In this document: positions 17,171 through 26,965 of the stretch, piece by piece
Layout of the letters: each line of letters starts with the position of its first letter
Numbering within the stretch: position 1 is the stretch's first letter
Source: Escherichia hormaechei_A
GTDB lineage: Bacteria > Pseudomonadota > Gammaproteobacteria > Enterobacterales > Enterobacteriaceae
NCBI GenBank assembly: GCA_042434945.1
Contig: CP170191.1
Location: 2,294,001-2,358,000 of the forward strand
Reading direction: 5' to 3'
Length of the DNA: 64,000 bases
Notes under the pieces: model-generated
Seen by the model: only the letters and a program-made list of their open reading frames with translations
Databases searched by the model: none
What the model was told of the DNA's origin: nothing
Program-made: the position numbers and the translations under genes

Positions 17171-18685
17171 TCAGGCAACAGCCTGGCTGACTTTAGGCAT
17201 CGCAAGGCTCAGTGCCTGACGCTCATCTGCCTGCTCGTGTAACAATTCACCGGCGATTTCACCTTCCCGCATCACCACAATCCGGTCGGCAACGCCGAGG
17301 ACTTCAGGTAAGTCGCTGGAGGCAAACAGCACCGCCACGCCCTGCGCCGCCAGCGCATAAATTACGTTATATATTTCGTGCTTAGCGCCAACATCAATGC
17401 CGCGCGTAGGTTCATCCAGCAAAATGACCTTCATCTCTTCCGATAACCAGCGGCCCAGAATGGCTTTTTGCTGATTTCCGCCTGAGAGATTCATGATCAG
17501 TTGCTCCGCGCCCGGCGTTTTGATGTTGAGCGAACGAATGTGGTGATCGGCATTGTTTTCTTCCCAACCGTTGTTGATTACACAACCGCCGAGCACATGT
17601 TTACGTCTGGCACTGATGTTGATATTGTCGCGAACGGAGTGCACGGGAATAATGCCTTCCGCTTTGCGATCTTCCGGGCAGAGCATCATGCCTGCGGCAA
17701 TGGCGTGGCTCGGTTTACGAATATCGATCGGCTGTTGGTCGATATAAACCTGACCGGCGGTGATTTGCGTCCCGCCAAACATGCCTTTCATTAATTCGCT
17801 ACGCCCCGCCCCTACCAGACCAAACAGCCCAACAATTTCACCACTGCGAACCGCCAGACTTATTGGCGTACGCACGCCTGGTGCTTTCACAGCATCAAGA
17901 CGTAGGCGCTCCTCGCCATAACTACGCGGTTGCCAGCCGTAGATATCGCCAATGTCGCGCCCGACCATCGCCTGCACCAGCGCGTCGTGGTCAACCTGCT
18001 GCATATCGGTAAAGGTTTTGACATAACGTCCATCTTTAAAGACAGTAATGGCATCGCTGAGGGCAAATATTTCTTCCATACGGTGAGAAACGTATAAGAT
18101 TACCCGCCCCTCTTTTCGCAGTTCACGAATAACGCGGAAAAGATTGTCGATTTCACGGGCAGAGAGGGAGCTGGTTGGCTCATCAAAGGCGATAATTTTG
18201 GCGTTACGCGCCAGCGCTTTGGCGATTTCAACCATCTGCCACTGACCAATGGAGAGATATTTCAGCGGCGTGTCCGGGTCAATATCCATACCAAGATGTT
18301 TAAGTTGTAAACCCGCCTCATAATTCAGCAATGAGCGATTCACAATGCCGCCTTTATGCGGCAGCTGGCCGAGATAGATGTTTTCCGCGACGGTCATTTC
18401 CGGCACGAGATGCAGTTCCTGGTAAATAATCGCCACGCCCGCGTTAAGTGCTGCGGTCGTGTCGGAAAAGGACATTTCCTGCCCATTAATCACTACAGAA
18501 CCCGTGGTTGGCGCATAGTTGCCGCTGAGGATTTTTAAGAGAGTTGATTTTCCTGCGCCATTTTCACCCATCAACGCATGAACCTGACCGGCATAGCAGT
18601 CAAAACTAATATCCGTCAGCGCCTTAACGCCGGGAAACGTTTTACCGATGCCGCGAAATGAGAGATACGGGGTAGACTGTTGCAT
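17171..18685 (-). CDS. araG: L-arabinose ABC transporter ATPase AraG
   Basis: 504 residues from ATG 18683-18685, the K-12 length. Two fused ABC cassettes: first Walker [10 protein letters not shown] and signature YLSIGQWQ, Walker [12 protein letters not shown]; the second has a degenerate Walker A ([10 protein letters not shown]) and signature LSGGNQQK, Walker [12 protein letters not shown], as usual for monosaccharide importers. It powers AraH. It follows araF across a strong intercistronic hairpin. Confidence 0.96.
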
Positions 18686-18716
18686 AACGTCTCCGTGAAT
18701 CACTGGTCGTTCACAC

Positions 18717-18739
18717 CCCCTCTGCATCATGCAGAGGGG
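18717..18739. promoter_or_regulatory. araF-araG intercistronic hairpin
   Basis: A perfect 10-bp inverted repeat (CCCCTCTGCA / TGCAGAGGGG) with a 3-base loop between araF and araG. Such a hairpin would stabilise the araF message and reduce read-through, making binding protein in excess over the membrane parts, as described for binding-protein operons. Confidence 0.75.
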
Positions 18740-18754
18740 AATTTTTCCGGCAAA

Positions 18755-19744
18755 TTACTTACCGCCTAAACCTTTTTTCTCCAGTTCTTCTTTAAAGTTG
18801 TCACGCGTGATCAGTACCACGTCGGTAACTTCGGTAAATTTTGGCGGTTCAACGTCTTTTGCTACCCAGTTGTAAAGCATTTCGCTGGATTTATAGCCAT
18901 GTACGTCCGGGCTTGGCAGCAGGGAACCGTAGAAGCCGGTTGCCTGTGCTTTAGACAGTTCGCTCACCGCATCCACACCGTTAATACCAATACCGATGAT
19001 ATCGGCTGCTTTAAAGCCCTGACCTTCGGTTGCACGTACGCCGCCAAGTACGGTGCTGTCGTTCATACCGACGATCAGCCAATGTTTAACTTCCGGATGT
19101 TGAACCAGCATTGAGTTGGCAGCGTCAAATGCCCCCGGGATGTCGTTAGATTTGGTAGGTACCTGATAAATTTGTTTTTCCGGGAATCCGGCCGCTTTCA
19201 GTGCGTCCATAGAACCCGTTGTACGGCGGCGGGCGGTATCCAGTTCGTTGGCGGTAATCGCCATCACCGCGCTTTCTTTGACATCCCAACCCCGTTTCTG
19301 CATCTCTTTATACAGTTCCTGGCCCTGACGTTCGCCAATTTTAGTCGCCGCCATCATCACCAGCGGAACGGTATCCATTGGCTTACCTTTGGCGTTAACA
19401 AACTGGTCATCCACGGCAATGACTTTCATATCGTAGCCACGCGCTTTCGCGACGATGGCAGAGCCGAGTTTGGGGTCCGGAGTACAAATAACGAAACCTT
19501 TTGCGCCACTGGCTGCCAGGCTGTCGATCGCGTTCAATGTTTTTTCGCCATCCGGCACGGCAATCTTAATAACCTCAAACCCTAAATCCTTCCCGGCTTT
19601 ATCGGCAAACTTCCATTCGGTCTGGAACCACGGCTCTTCCGGTTGCTTCACCAGGAAACCGAGCTTCAGGTTCTCCGCCATAGCGGATTGTGACATAACG
19701 GCTGCCAGACCAATGGCTGCCAGGGCTTTAGTAAATTTGTGCAT
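18755..19744 (-). CDS. araF: L-arabinose-binding periplasmic protein AraF
   Basis: 329 residues from ATG 19742-19744 (MHKFTKALAAIG), with GGAGAGAACC before it. Signal peptide of 23 residues ending SAMA, then a type I periplasmic-binding fold (ENLKLGFLVKQPEEPWF). Apparently identical to K-12 AraF by memory. First gene of araFGH. Confidence 0.96.
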   Translation of the reverse strand: MHKFTKALAAIGLAAVMSQSAMAENLKLGFLVKQPEEPWFQTEWKFADKAGKDLGFEVIKIAVPDGEKTLNAIDSLAASGAKGFVICTPDPKLGSAIVAKARGYDMKVIAVDDQFVNAKGKPMDTVPLVMMAATKIGERQGQELYKEMQKRGWDVKESAVMAITANELDTARRRTTGSMDALKAAGFPEKQIYQVPTKSNDIPGAFDAANSMLVQHPEVKHWLIVGMNDSTVLGGVRATEGQGFKAADIIGIGINGVDAVSELSKAQATGFYGSLLPSPDVHGYKSSEMLYNWVAKDVEPPKFTEVTDVVLITRDNFKEELEKKGLGGK

Positions 19745-20060
19745 GGTTCTCTCCAGCTTTAGCATTCTTATCTGTAGGGAATAATGGCGAACAACTTATT
19801 TAATCGGACTTAAAACAAGGCATTAGCGCTTACCTCGTCATAAGCGTTATTGCTGGAGATAGTTTTAGCGGGAAATTAATCATCCATAAGAGAGCGACAT
19901 CACACCGCAGAATTACAGTAATTGCGTACATAAATTCAGCGAAAAATGACATAAAAAAGGACGTAATTGTCCTACAAATGGAAGGGAGTTAAGCAGGATT
20001 ATCCATAAGATCAGCTAAGAAATCCCTGTAACCCGGACGCCTTAGCGCCCGGCAGAAAAA
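19745..20060 (-). promoter_or_regulatory. araFGH promoter region
   Basis: The 316-bp gap upstream of araF. The 10-mer ATCCATAAGA occurs twice, at 19882-19891 and 20001-20010; it is the core of AraC half-sites (as in araI), so AraC control is likely. CRP would also be expected but I do not see a strong palindrome. Confidence 0.5.
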
Positions 20061-20618
20061 TTACCAGCGGTAATAGATGTGTTCAGCATGATCGCGCACG
20101 GGGGCGTCGTCACCCAACAGACGAGCAGAGAGCGCCAGCGCAAAGTCAAAAGCGTGCCCCAGCCCCTTGCCGCTGATGAGGTTATTATCCACCACGACCG
20201 GCGCATCCACATATACACCCTCATCAACGCTCTGCCAGAGATCGCCGGAACAGACGTAGCGACGCCCCTTCAGTAGCCCGTTACCGCCCAGCACCCGCGC
20301 GGCCGCAGAGCAGATTGGGCAGATGAGTTTGCCCTGCTCGTCATGCGCGGAAACAAAGCGGAGCACCTGCTTGCTAGCCGCAAGATTGACGCTCCCCTGC
20401 GGCCCACCGGGCAACACGACTGCGTCATACAGCGTATTAATGCGCTCCGTTAACGTACTGTCAGTCACCATGGGGATATTGTGGTAACTCACTACCGCAC
20501 GGGACTCCGCACAGGCCAGCGTCTCCACCTCAATCTGTAAACGCCGCAGAATATCAATCGTGATAATCGCTTCTGCTTCTTCAAAACCGGGTGCCAGCAG
20601 CACCGCAACGTTAGCCAT
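20061..20618 (-). CDS. DJ-1/PfpI family protein
   Basis: 185 residues from the second of two adjacent ATGs (MANVAVLLAPGFEEAEAI), which is better spaced from GAGG. The glutamate of PGFEEAE and the nucleophile-elbow cysteine in ICPICSAAARVL match DJ-1/YajL-type proteins, which act as glyoxalase/deglycase or redox-sensing enzymes. K-12 has no such gene here as far as I recall. It is monocistronic. The exact substrate is unknown. Confidence 0.75.
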   Translation of the reverse strand: MANVAVLLAPGFEEAEAIITIDILRRLQIEVETLACAESRAVVSYHNIPMVTDSTLTERINTLYDAVVLPGGPQGSVNLAASKQVLRFVSAHDEQGKLICPICSAAARVLGGNGLLKGRRYVCSGDLWQSVDEGVYVDAPVVVDNNLISGKGLGHAFDFALALSARLLGDDAPVRDHAEHIYYRW

Positions 20619-21121
20619 CATAAACCTCAACGAATGAAACGATGTAAAACAGCGTTTCATTTTCACTCTTTATCAGATCACAATCTTGCGACGCGATCAC
20701 AGAACCGTATATTGAGTGAAAATTGATTTAGCTCAAATTTGATACGACAGGATATATTTGCAGATATTATTTCTGATTTAACACTTTTACAGAATTTCCC
20801 GCCAAAGAACGTTTCCTGAAACGATAAAAATGAGCAATATTAATTTTACACCCATTAAAATCAGCAAGTTATATTAAATCCAATCTCTCACCCCTCTTTC
20901 TGTTCTGGGCTATATTTAAATTTGTAATGTATGGTAAACACAGTCCGATTAAGAGTTTTCTTAAGCCAAAGAGAAGCGTATGCTTATTTAAATCGAACAC
21001 AGGAAGTGAATTTTCGAGTTTTTTACCTTGCAGAAATCTATTTCTGCCATTCAATCGTCAATACCTGCCGGGTCAGGTTAAGTAGCGGACATCAAGTCCC
21101 ACAGTCAATAAGGATATGAGA
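20619..21121. other. AT-rich intergenic region, no gene seen
   Basis: About 500 bp between divergent genes (PfpI-like and ftnB). It is AT-rich, with only short scattered frames that have no recognisable similarity. It should contain both promoters; no operator is identifiable with confidence. Confidence 0.4.
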
Positions 21122-21625
21122 ATGACTACCCAAACGATGATGCAAAAACTGAATGCCCAGATGAACCTGGAGTTTTATGCTTCAAATCTGCATCTGCATT
21201 TGAGCGCATGGTGTTCCAGAAAAAGCCTCAACGGCACTGCCACCTTCTTTCGTACTCAGGCGCAAAGTAACGTCACGCACATGATGCGCGTCTTTAATTT
21301 TTTGAAAGCTGTCGGGGCAAACCCTACCGTCAAAGAGCTTGAAACGATTGAAGATAATTACACTTCTCTGGAAGAGCTGTTTCAGAAAACGCTCGAAGAG
21401 TATGAGCAACGCTGTGCGAAGCTGAGCAAACTGGCTGATGAAGCCAAAGCGCAACGGGACATCATTACCCTCAAGTTTTTACGTGATATGGACAGAGAGC
21501 AGCAGCAGGATGGCATGCTGCTGAAGACGCTCGCAGATGAAATCCGCAACGCGAAACTCGCGGGGATTTGTCTGGAGCAGACGGACCGCCATCTTCTCGA
21601 CATTGCTACCGTGCAACACCACTAA
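21122..21625 (+). CDS. ftnB: Ferritin-like protein FtnB
   Basis: 167 residues from ATG 21122 (MTTQTMMQKLNAQMN), better spaced from AAGGA than the ATG at 21116. Four-helix ferritin fold, but the ferroxidase ligands of FtnA are incomplete: the EEMTHM segment of helix B is replaced by QSNVTHMM, as in E. coli FtnB, which does not store iron like FtnA and is linked to iron-sulphur cluster repair. Only moderately similar to K-12 FtnB. Confidence 0.88.
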   Translation: MTTQTMMQKLNAQMNLEFYASNLHLHLSAWCSRKSLNGTATFFRTQAQSNVTHMMRVFNFLKAVGANPTVKELETIEDNYTSLEELFQKTLEEYEQRCAKLSKLADEAKAQRDIITLKFLRDMDREQQQDGMLLKTLADEIRNAKLAGICLEQTDRHLLDIATVQHH

Positions 21626-21685
21626 GTCCTTCACCCGCTCCCGTCAGGGCTGAGAGTTCCCCACAAAATAATGCCTGCACAGACG

Positions 21686-21724
21686 GCCCCCTCTCCCTTG
21701 AGGGAGAGGGCTGGGGTGAGGGGG
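21686..21724. repeat. Dispersed palindromic repeat (CCCTCTCCC type)
   Basis: CCCCCTCTCCCTTGAGGGAG followed by AGGGCTGGGGTGAGGGGG. It folds as CCCTCTCCCT/AGGGAGAGGG with a GC-rich tail. A second, inverted copy lies after amyA at 53350-53388. A widespread intergenic repeat type in enterobacteria. Confidence 0.75.
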
Positions 21725-21779
21725 AACATACGGCTCTGGTGGTCATTCCGTTCACTTTATGTTCCTTGCTACTCTGTCA

Positions 21780-22033
21780 CGGCATAACCGGTGAACGTGC
21801 CAGGGTGGCTCAGTCGCCACCACCTTGGCGACCCGGGCTTCCGGCGGAAAATCGCCGCTTCGCGGTACCTTCGGCTTATTCCTTCCGGCTTATCGGGGAC
21901 GGGCGGAGGTAACATCCCTGTAAAGCCCGCCCTCTCGGCGCATCCCTGCGCCTCGCCCCGGCCTACAGGAAACGCCTCAGCGATTTACAGCCGGACCGAG
22001 GCATCGCTGAAAGCCTTCAGTTATTCTGAAGGC
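21780..22033. repeat. GC-rich structured intergenic sequence
   Basis: This stretch between ftnB and the Dcu-like gene has no credible gene. It contains CCGGCGGAAAATCGCCGCTT at 21841-21860, closely matching CCGCGGAAAATCGGTGCTTC at 29465-29484, and ends with a perfect hairpin GCCTTCAG-ttatt-CTGAAGGC at 22013-22033. Its composition differs sharply from the AT-rich flanks. It looks like a member of a dispersed repeat family. Confidence 0.45.
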
Positions 22034-22201
22034 AACGTTATCGCTTTTGCTTTCAAATTACTGGGGATCCCTCAGCCCGTCAGGGAGTGGGTACCAACTC
22101 CCTGCTTTTGCTGACATTTAACAAATCAGATCTTGCTCCCAATGAATAACCATACATCGTGTAATGATTTGTTTAATTACATTCATTAACGAGGGAGCAT
22201 C

Positions 22202-23545
22202 ATGATCACCATTGAGTTTATTGTCATTATTCTCTGCCTGCTGATAGGCACCCGCTTCGGCGGGATGGGCCTGGGGCTGATAAGCGGCATCGGCCTGTTT
22301 GTTTTGAGTTTTGTCTTTGGTCTGCAACCCGGTAAACCGCCGGTTGACGTGATGCTCACGATCCTCGCCGTCATCGGCTGTGCGGCCACGCTACAGACCG
22401 CCGGTGGCCTGAATGTAATGATGCAGTTTGCAGAGCGCCTGCTGCGTAAACATCCCCAGCACATCACCCTTCTCGCACCGTTTACCACCTGGATGTTGAC
22501 CTTCCTGTGCGGGACCGGGCACGTCGTCTACACCATGTTTCCCATTATCGCGGATATCGCCCTGAAAAAAGGCATACGCCCGGAACGGCCGATGGCGGTG
22601 GCCTCGGTGGCATCTCAGATGGCGATCACCGCCTCCCCCGTTTCCGTGGCCGTCGTTTCGCTGGTCTCGATTCTGGGTGCGCAGCACGGTATCGGCCACG
22701 CGTGGGGGATCCTCGAAATTCTTGCGGTCTCCGTACCGGCCTCACTGTCTGGCGTCGCCATTGCGGCGCTGTGGAGCTTGCGTCGCGGGAAAAACCTCGC
22801 AGACGATCCTGAATTTCAGGAAAAGCTGAAAGATCCGAAACAGCGGGAGTTTATCTATGGAGGAACGGAGACGTTGATGGATCAACGTTTCCCGAAACAG
22901 GCCTACTGGTCCACGTGGATCTTCTTCGCCGGGATTGCCATAGTGGTCCTGCTGGGTGCGCTGCCCGAGCTGCGTCCGGCGTTTGAGATCAAAGGGAAAA
23001 TGACAGCCCTGTCGATGAACCTTGTCATTCAAATGATGATGCTGATCGCCGGGGCCATCATGCTGATGACCTGCAAGGTGAATGCGTCGGCCATTTCAAA
23101 CGGGGCGGTATTTAAGGCGGGGATGGTCGCGATTTTCTCGGTGTTTGGCGTGGCGTGGATGAGCGATACCTTTTTTCAGGCGCATCTCGACGAGCTGAAA
23201 ATGGCGCTGGAGGGGGTGGTGAAAAGTCATCCCTGGACGTATGCCATCGTGCTGTTCCTGGTATCAAAACTGGTCAACAGCCAGGCTGCGGCCTTGACCG
23301 CGGTCGCCCCGATGGGGTTGATGCTGGGCATCGATCCGAAAATGCTGGTGGCCTTCTTCCCGGCATCCTACGGCTACTTTGTGCTGCCCACCTATCCGAG
23401 CGATCTGGCCTGTATCGGGTTCGATCGCTCCGGCACCACCCGCATCGGTAAATTCATCATCAACCACAGCTTTATTCTGCCGGGGCTGATTGGCGTCAGC
23501 TGTGCCTGCGTGGTGAGCTATCTGCTGGTGCAGACGTTCTTCTGA
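22202..23545 (+). CDS. Dcu-family C4-dicarboxylate transporter
   Basis: 447 residues, 10-12 membrane segments, close in length and motifs to DcuA/DcuB: LQPGKPPVDVML, CGTGHVVYT, IRPERPMA, SPVSVAVVSLVSILG, SKLVNSQAAALTAVAP, LPTYPSDLA and FDRSGTTRIGKFIINHSFILPGL. These proteins exchange fumarate, aspartate or malate for succinate in the inner membrane, mainly without oxygen. It is monocistronic, not at the K-12 dcuA or dcuB position, and moderately similar to both. Substrate and induction are unknown. Confidence 0.85.
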   Translation: MITIEFIVIILCLLIGTRFGGMGLGLISGIGLFVLSFVFGLQPGKPPVDVMLTILAVIGCAATLQTAGGLNVMMQFAERLLRKHPQHITLLAPFTTWMLTFLCGTGHVVYTMFPIIADIALKKGIRPERPMAVASVASQMAITASPVSVAVVSLVSILGAQHGIGHAWGILEILAVSVPASLSGVAIAALWSLRRGKNLADDPEFQEKLKDPKQREFIYGGTETLMDQRFPKQAYWSTWIFFAGIAIVVLLGALPELRPAFEIKGKMTALSMNLVIQMMMLIAGAIMLMTCKVNASAISNGAVFKAGMVAIFSVFGVAWMSDTFFQAHLDELKMALEGVVKSHPWTYAIVLFLVSKLVNSQAAALTAVAPMGLMLGIDPKMLVAFFPASYGYFVLPTYPSDLACIGFDRSGTTRIGKFIINHSFILPGLIGVSCACVVSYLLVQTFF

Positions 23546-23625
23546 TCCTTCTGCGGGCGACAGGCTCTGTCGCCCTTCGACGTAAAAGCAGAAAAGAGTT
23601 TCTAATTTTAAAACATCGGTTTATT

Positions 23626-23877
23626 TTAGTGTGACTCACCCTGCGGTGTGAAGCGGAGTTCAATCAGCGCAATCGCTTTCTGGATCGCGCGGAGCGTAAC
23701 CGGGTCCGCCGCAGCAGGATGGTTGGTGAAATCGATGTTTTTCAGCTGGGTCGACATCTTTTCGCGTACCTCAACCGGCGCGATAACGTCAATCACATCA
23801 AGGATTTGTTTGATAACCAGCTGGCAGGCGACGACGTCAGATACCAGTTCCTGATCGGCGCTCAGGTTTTGTGACAT
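23626..23877 (-). CDS. yecJ: Small conserved protein YecJ (DUF2766)
   Basis: 83 residues from ATG 23875-23877 (MSQNLSADQELVSDVVACQL), with AAGGAGAAC upstream; the longer frame to 23997 runs across a terminator and has no ribosome site. Very similar to E. coli YecJ by memory. Function unknown; mostly helical, no signal peptide. It follows azuC on the same strand. Confidence 0.85.
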   Translation of the reverse strand: MSQNLSADQELVSDVVACQLVIKQILDVIDVIAPVEVREKMSTQLKNIDFTNHPAAADPVTLRAIQKAIALIELRFTPQGESH

Positions 23878-23954
23878 GGGGTTCTCCTTATTCAAAGGCC
23901 GCCATAGTAGCAAAACAGACGCCCTTCCATCTCCCTCTCGTCGTCCGCAGACAT

Positions 23955-23982
23955 AAAAAAACCTGCCGAAGCAGGTTTTTTT
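23955..23982 (-). terminator. Terminator of azuC
   Basis: Minus strand reads AAAAAACCTGC-ttcg-GCAGGTTTTTTT: a classic stem with UUCG loop and U-tract, immediately after the azuC stop and upstream of yecJ. Confidence 0.9.
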
Positions 23983-23983
23983 A

Positions 23984-24067
23984 TCAGAACATCGCACCCG
24001 GTGGGACGTCTTTAAACGTTGTGCAGTAGTTTGCCCACATGCTTTTCAGGATTTTGCGCAGTTTCAT
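23984..24067 (-). CDS. azuC: Small membrane-associated protein AzuC
   Basis: 27 residues, beginning MKLRKILKSMWANYCTTF and ending PPGAMF. This corresponds to E. coli AzuC (28 residues), encoded by the dual-function AzuCR (IsrB) RNA, whose product associates with the membrane and whose RNA also base-pairs with targets. The amphipathic N-terminal helix (KLRKILKSMW) and the FKDVPPG segment are conserved, while other positions vary, which is evidence of coding selection. Located as in K-12, before yecJ. A CRP site lies upstream and a strong terminator directly follows. Confidence 0.88.
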   Translation of the reverse strand: MKLRKILKSMWANYCTTFKDVPPGAMF

Positions 24068-24149
24068 TATGTTGCTCCAGTAACGTGTTATGCAGGTGTT
24101 ATTGTCAATACGCTTATAATATGACCACCATCACAAAAATCAACCATTT

Positions 24150-24165
24150 TGTGACCTGCATCACG
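24150..24165. promoter_or_regulatory. CRP-binding site upstream of azuC
   Basis: TGTGACCTGCATCACG, a good TGTGA-N6-TCACA palindrome, about 85 bp upstream of azuC; a weaker CRP-like sequence lies at 24121-24136. E. coli azuC responds to glucose, so carbon-dependent control is expected. Confidence 0.7.
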
Positions 24166-24281
24166 GTTATTAAACCCTCAGTGCTGCTGGTTTGTTAAAA
24201 AAAGCCATGATAAATCCGCACGTTACAGGCTTATAAATTCCAGTAAATGTTTATAAAATTTTTTGAGCGGGCAGGAAGAGA

Positions 24282-25700
24282 ATGAGTGAAAACGTATCCG
24301 GCAAAGAGAGCCGTGGATTATCGCCTGCGGCGCTGCTGGTGGCCGGTGCTTTCTTTATGGAGTTTCTGGATGGGACGGTGATCGCCACCGCGTTGCCGGA
24401 TATGGCAAAAAGCTTCGGCGACCAGGCGGTGGATCTGAATATCGGCATCAGCGCCTATCTGATCACCCTGGCCGTACTGATCCCCGCCAGCGGCTGGATC
24501 GCCGACCGCTTCGGCGCGCGAAAAGTGTTTGCCCTCGCGCTGGCGATCTTCACGCTGGCCTCGGTATTTTGCGGCCTGTCCACCACGCTCGATCAGTTCG
24601 TTGCGATGCGCGTCCTCCAGGGCATGGGTGGCGCGCTGATGGTGCCCGTAGGTCGCCTGGCCGTGCTACGCACCACGCCAAAACATCAGCTCATCACGGC
24701 AATCGCCACCCTGACGTGGCCTGCGCTGGTCGCGCCGATCATCGGCCCGCCGCTGGGTGGGTTCATTACCAGCTATGCCGACTGGCGCTGGATCTTCTTT
24801 ATTAACGTGCCGCTGGGGATAATCGCCATTTTGCTGGCACTGCGCATCATTCCGGACCTGCATGAAGATACGCGCCGACCGTTTGATTTACCGGGTTTTG
24901 TTGTCACCACCCTTGCCATGGTGAGCCTGGTTTATGCGATGGAGTTGATGGGCGCAGAGCCTCTGCGAACAGGATTAACCGCCACGCTGTTTATCGTCGG
25001 TGTCGTCGCCTTAAGCCTGGCGCTGCGTCACTTTAAGCGGGCAACCTGGCCGATGATCAGGCTCGATGCGATGCAGGTGCCGACGTTTCGCGTCACCCTG
25101 TACGGCGGATCGCTGTTTCGCGCCTCCATCAGCGCGGTTCCGTTCCTGTTACCGCTGATGTTCCAGGTCGGCTTTGGCATGGACGCGTTCCATTCTGGCC
25201 TGCTGGTGCTGGCGGTTTTCGTTGGCAATCTCACCATTAAACCGGCGACGACGCCGCTTATCCGCAGCCTGGGGTTTAAGCGGCTGTTGCTGATTAACGG
25301 TGCGTTGAATGTCCTGGCGTTGCTGGCCTGCGCGTTTCTTACGCCGCAGACGCCCGCGTGGCTCATCATGCTGATCCTTTATCTGGGCGGCGTTTTCCGT
25401 TCGATTCAGTTTACAGCCATCAGTACGTTGGCTTTTGCGGATGTGCCATCGGCGCAGATGAGCTATGCCAATACTCTGTTTTCAACCGCAACGCAGCTTG
25501 CCGTGGGGCTTGGGATCACGCTCGGGGCGATTGGTATTCGTATCGGGGAAAAAGTCAGTGAGGCGATGGGGGTTGCCGGTATGCCGGGAATGAGCTTCCG
25601 GCTAGCATTTGTGGCAATCGCGCTGATCTGCCTGGTGGGAATGGTTGACACGCTGCGTCTGACTAAAGATGCGGGCAGCGCGGTCTCATCGAAAAAGTAA
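24282..25700 (+). CDS. MFS multidrug-type transporter, DHA2 family (MdtD-like)
   Basis: 472 residues with about 14 membrane segments. Motif A/B-like parts: FFMEFLDGTVIATALPDMA (motif D1 of 14-TM exporters), GWIADRFGARKVF (motif A) and RVLQGMGGALMVPVGRLAVLR (motif B), then GPPLGGFI (motif C). Resembles E. coli MdtD in layout. A proton-driven efflux pump is likely, but the substrate cannot be read from sequence. Stand-alone gene, absent from this locus in K-12. Confidence 0.8.
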   Translation: MSENVSGKESRGLSPAALLVAGAFFMEFLDGTVIATALPDMAKSFGDQAVDLNIGISAYLITLAVLIPASGWIADRFGARKVFALALAIFTLASVFCGLSTTLDQFVAMRVLQGMGGALMVPVGRLAVLRTTPKHQLITAIATLTWPALVAPIIGPPLGGFITSYADWRWIFFINVPLGIIAILLALRIIPDLHEDTRRPFDLPGFVVTTLAMVSLVYAMELMGAEPLRTGLTATLFIVGVVALSLALRHFKRATWPMIRLDAMQVPTFRVTLYGGSLFRASISAVPFLLPLMFQVGFGMDAFHSGLLVLAVFVGNLTIKPATTPLIRSLGFKRLLLINGALNVLALLACAFLTPQTPAWLIMLILYLGGVFRSIQFTAISTLAFADVPSAQMSYANTLFSTATQLAVGLGITLGAIGIRIGEKVSEAMGVAGMPGMSFRLAFVAIALICLVGMVDTLRLTKDAGSAVSSKK

Positions 25701-25742
25701 CGCTATCTGCCGGGCAGGCAACTCACCGCCCGGCAAAGTAAA

Positions 25743-26381
25743 TCAGCCAACAATACCGCGCACGAAGGCTTCAATCTCTTTGTCCTGGCAGTTCTCGAAG
25801 AAGCACTGCTGGAAGCGCTGGCCTGATACGGCTGTTTTAACCAGCTCAGGATCGATTGCTCGCAGGGTATCCAGATAGTTTTCTTTCACCACCGCCGCTT
25901 TCACCTGGTTCAGGATCCCGGCGTTACGCACCTGCGGCTCTTTACGCTCTGGTGGATAGCCTTCGCCATTGCGTCCGGTAAACGCTTTCTCAAAGATAAA
26001 GCGTACGTTCAGTTCTGCCCCCCAGCCGAAGCCCTTCGCAAACGGCAGAGAAAGCGCGTTACCGTTGTTGATTTGCGCAAACAGGAAAGCATCCGCAGGA
26101 TCGATGCAGTAACCGCAAATCACACCCGGATGGATGTTCAAGGACATCAGCGCGCCCTGCCCGGTACCGCAGCCGGTAACAACAAAATCAACGGCTTTAG
26201 CGTTAAGCAGAATGCTCGCCATGATGCCCAGGTGAATATAGGTGAGATGATGATCGTTCTCATCACTCATACCGACGTTATAGACCGGAAAACCTTTCTC
26301 ATCAGCAACGGCTTTCAGCTCATTAAGGATGATGGGATTCTTAGCGGCCTGGCTGTTTTCCATCATCAGTGCAATTTTCAT
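25743..26381 (-). CDS. RpiB/LacA/LacB family sugar-phosphate isomerase
   Basis: 212 residues: an RpiB-fold N-terminal domain of about 150 residues with VTGCGTGQGALMSLN (the conserved Cys-Gly-x-Gly active-site loop) and GVICGYCIDPADAFLFAQINNGN, plus a C-terminal extension of about 60 residues that marks a distinct subfamily. It should isomerise an aldose/ketose phosphate; the substrate is unknown (pentose or tetrose phosphates are the family range). No sugar kinase or transporter lies beside it, so context does not help. Confidence 0.78.
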   Translation of the reverse strand: MKIALMMENSQAAKNPIILNELKAVADEKGFPVYNVGMSDENDHHLTYIHLGIMASILLNAKAVDFVVTGCGTGQGALMSLNIHPGVICGYCIDPADAFLFAQINNGNALSLPFAKGFGWGAELNVRFIFEKAFTGRNGEGYPPERKEPQVRNAGILNQVKAAVVKENYLDTLRAIDPELVKTAVSGQRFQQCFFENCQDKEIEAFVRGIVG

Positions 26382-26626
26382 CTTGTCTCTCCTGAATGCA
26401 TGGCGGGCGATCCCGCTGTGGATACCTTTTCAACTTAACCTTACTATCAAACAAACGCACTTTCAAATTAAGTGAAAACTTGTTTTAAAAAACAAAGATG
26501 CGCTCACAATTTCGCGCGGTGGCCCGGCTCGTTGCACAGTGAGAGGGCAGATCCTCCGGCTATTCCAGCCATTGCGTACCATCGCGTTGGTTACAATGGC
26601 GTATTTCCCGTCACGCAGAGTGAACC

Positions 26627-26965
26627 ATGAAACGTGTAATCATAGCCGGAACGATCCTGTTGCTCGCCGGGTGCAGTATCAACCGTCAGGCAGAAGTCAG
26701 CAGTACGGATGCCCCAAACGGAATTGTGCGCCTCGACTATGGCCAGGCCATGCTGCAAAACGCCTGGTCTGATGAGTATGTTAATAACGGTACGGCAACC
26801 AAAGCCTGTCAACATATGGGCTACGCCACTGCGTCAGCCTACGGGCAGCCAATTAATACCTGCACCCTGATCAGCGGTTCACTCTGTCTGAACGAAAGTG
26901 TGACCATTCAGTATAAATGTCAGGGATATGCTGTTACCTCTTCCAGCCAGAATCCGTGGTATTAA
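26627..26965 (+). CDS. yecR: YecR-type lipoprotein
   Basis: 112 residues with a lipoprotein signal (MKRVIIAGTILLLAGC, cysteine at 16). The mature part has several cysteines (KACQHMGY, NTCTLISGSLCLN, YKCQGY). In E. coli yecR is an FlhDC/FliA-regulated gene of unknown function upstream of ftnA, and the same order holds here. Moderately similar to K-12. Confidence 0.82.
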   Translation: MKRVIIAGTILLLAGCSINRQAEVSSTDAPNGIVRLDYGQAMLQNAWSDEYVNNGTATKACQHMGYATASAYGQPINTCTLISGSLCLNESVTIQYKCQGYAVTSSSQNPWY

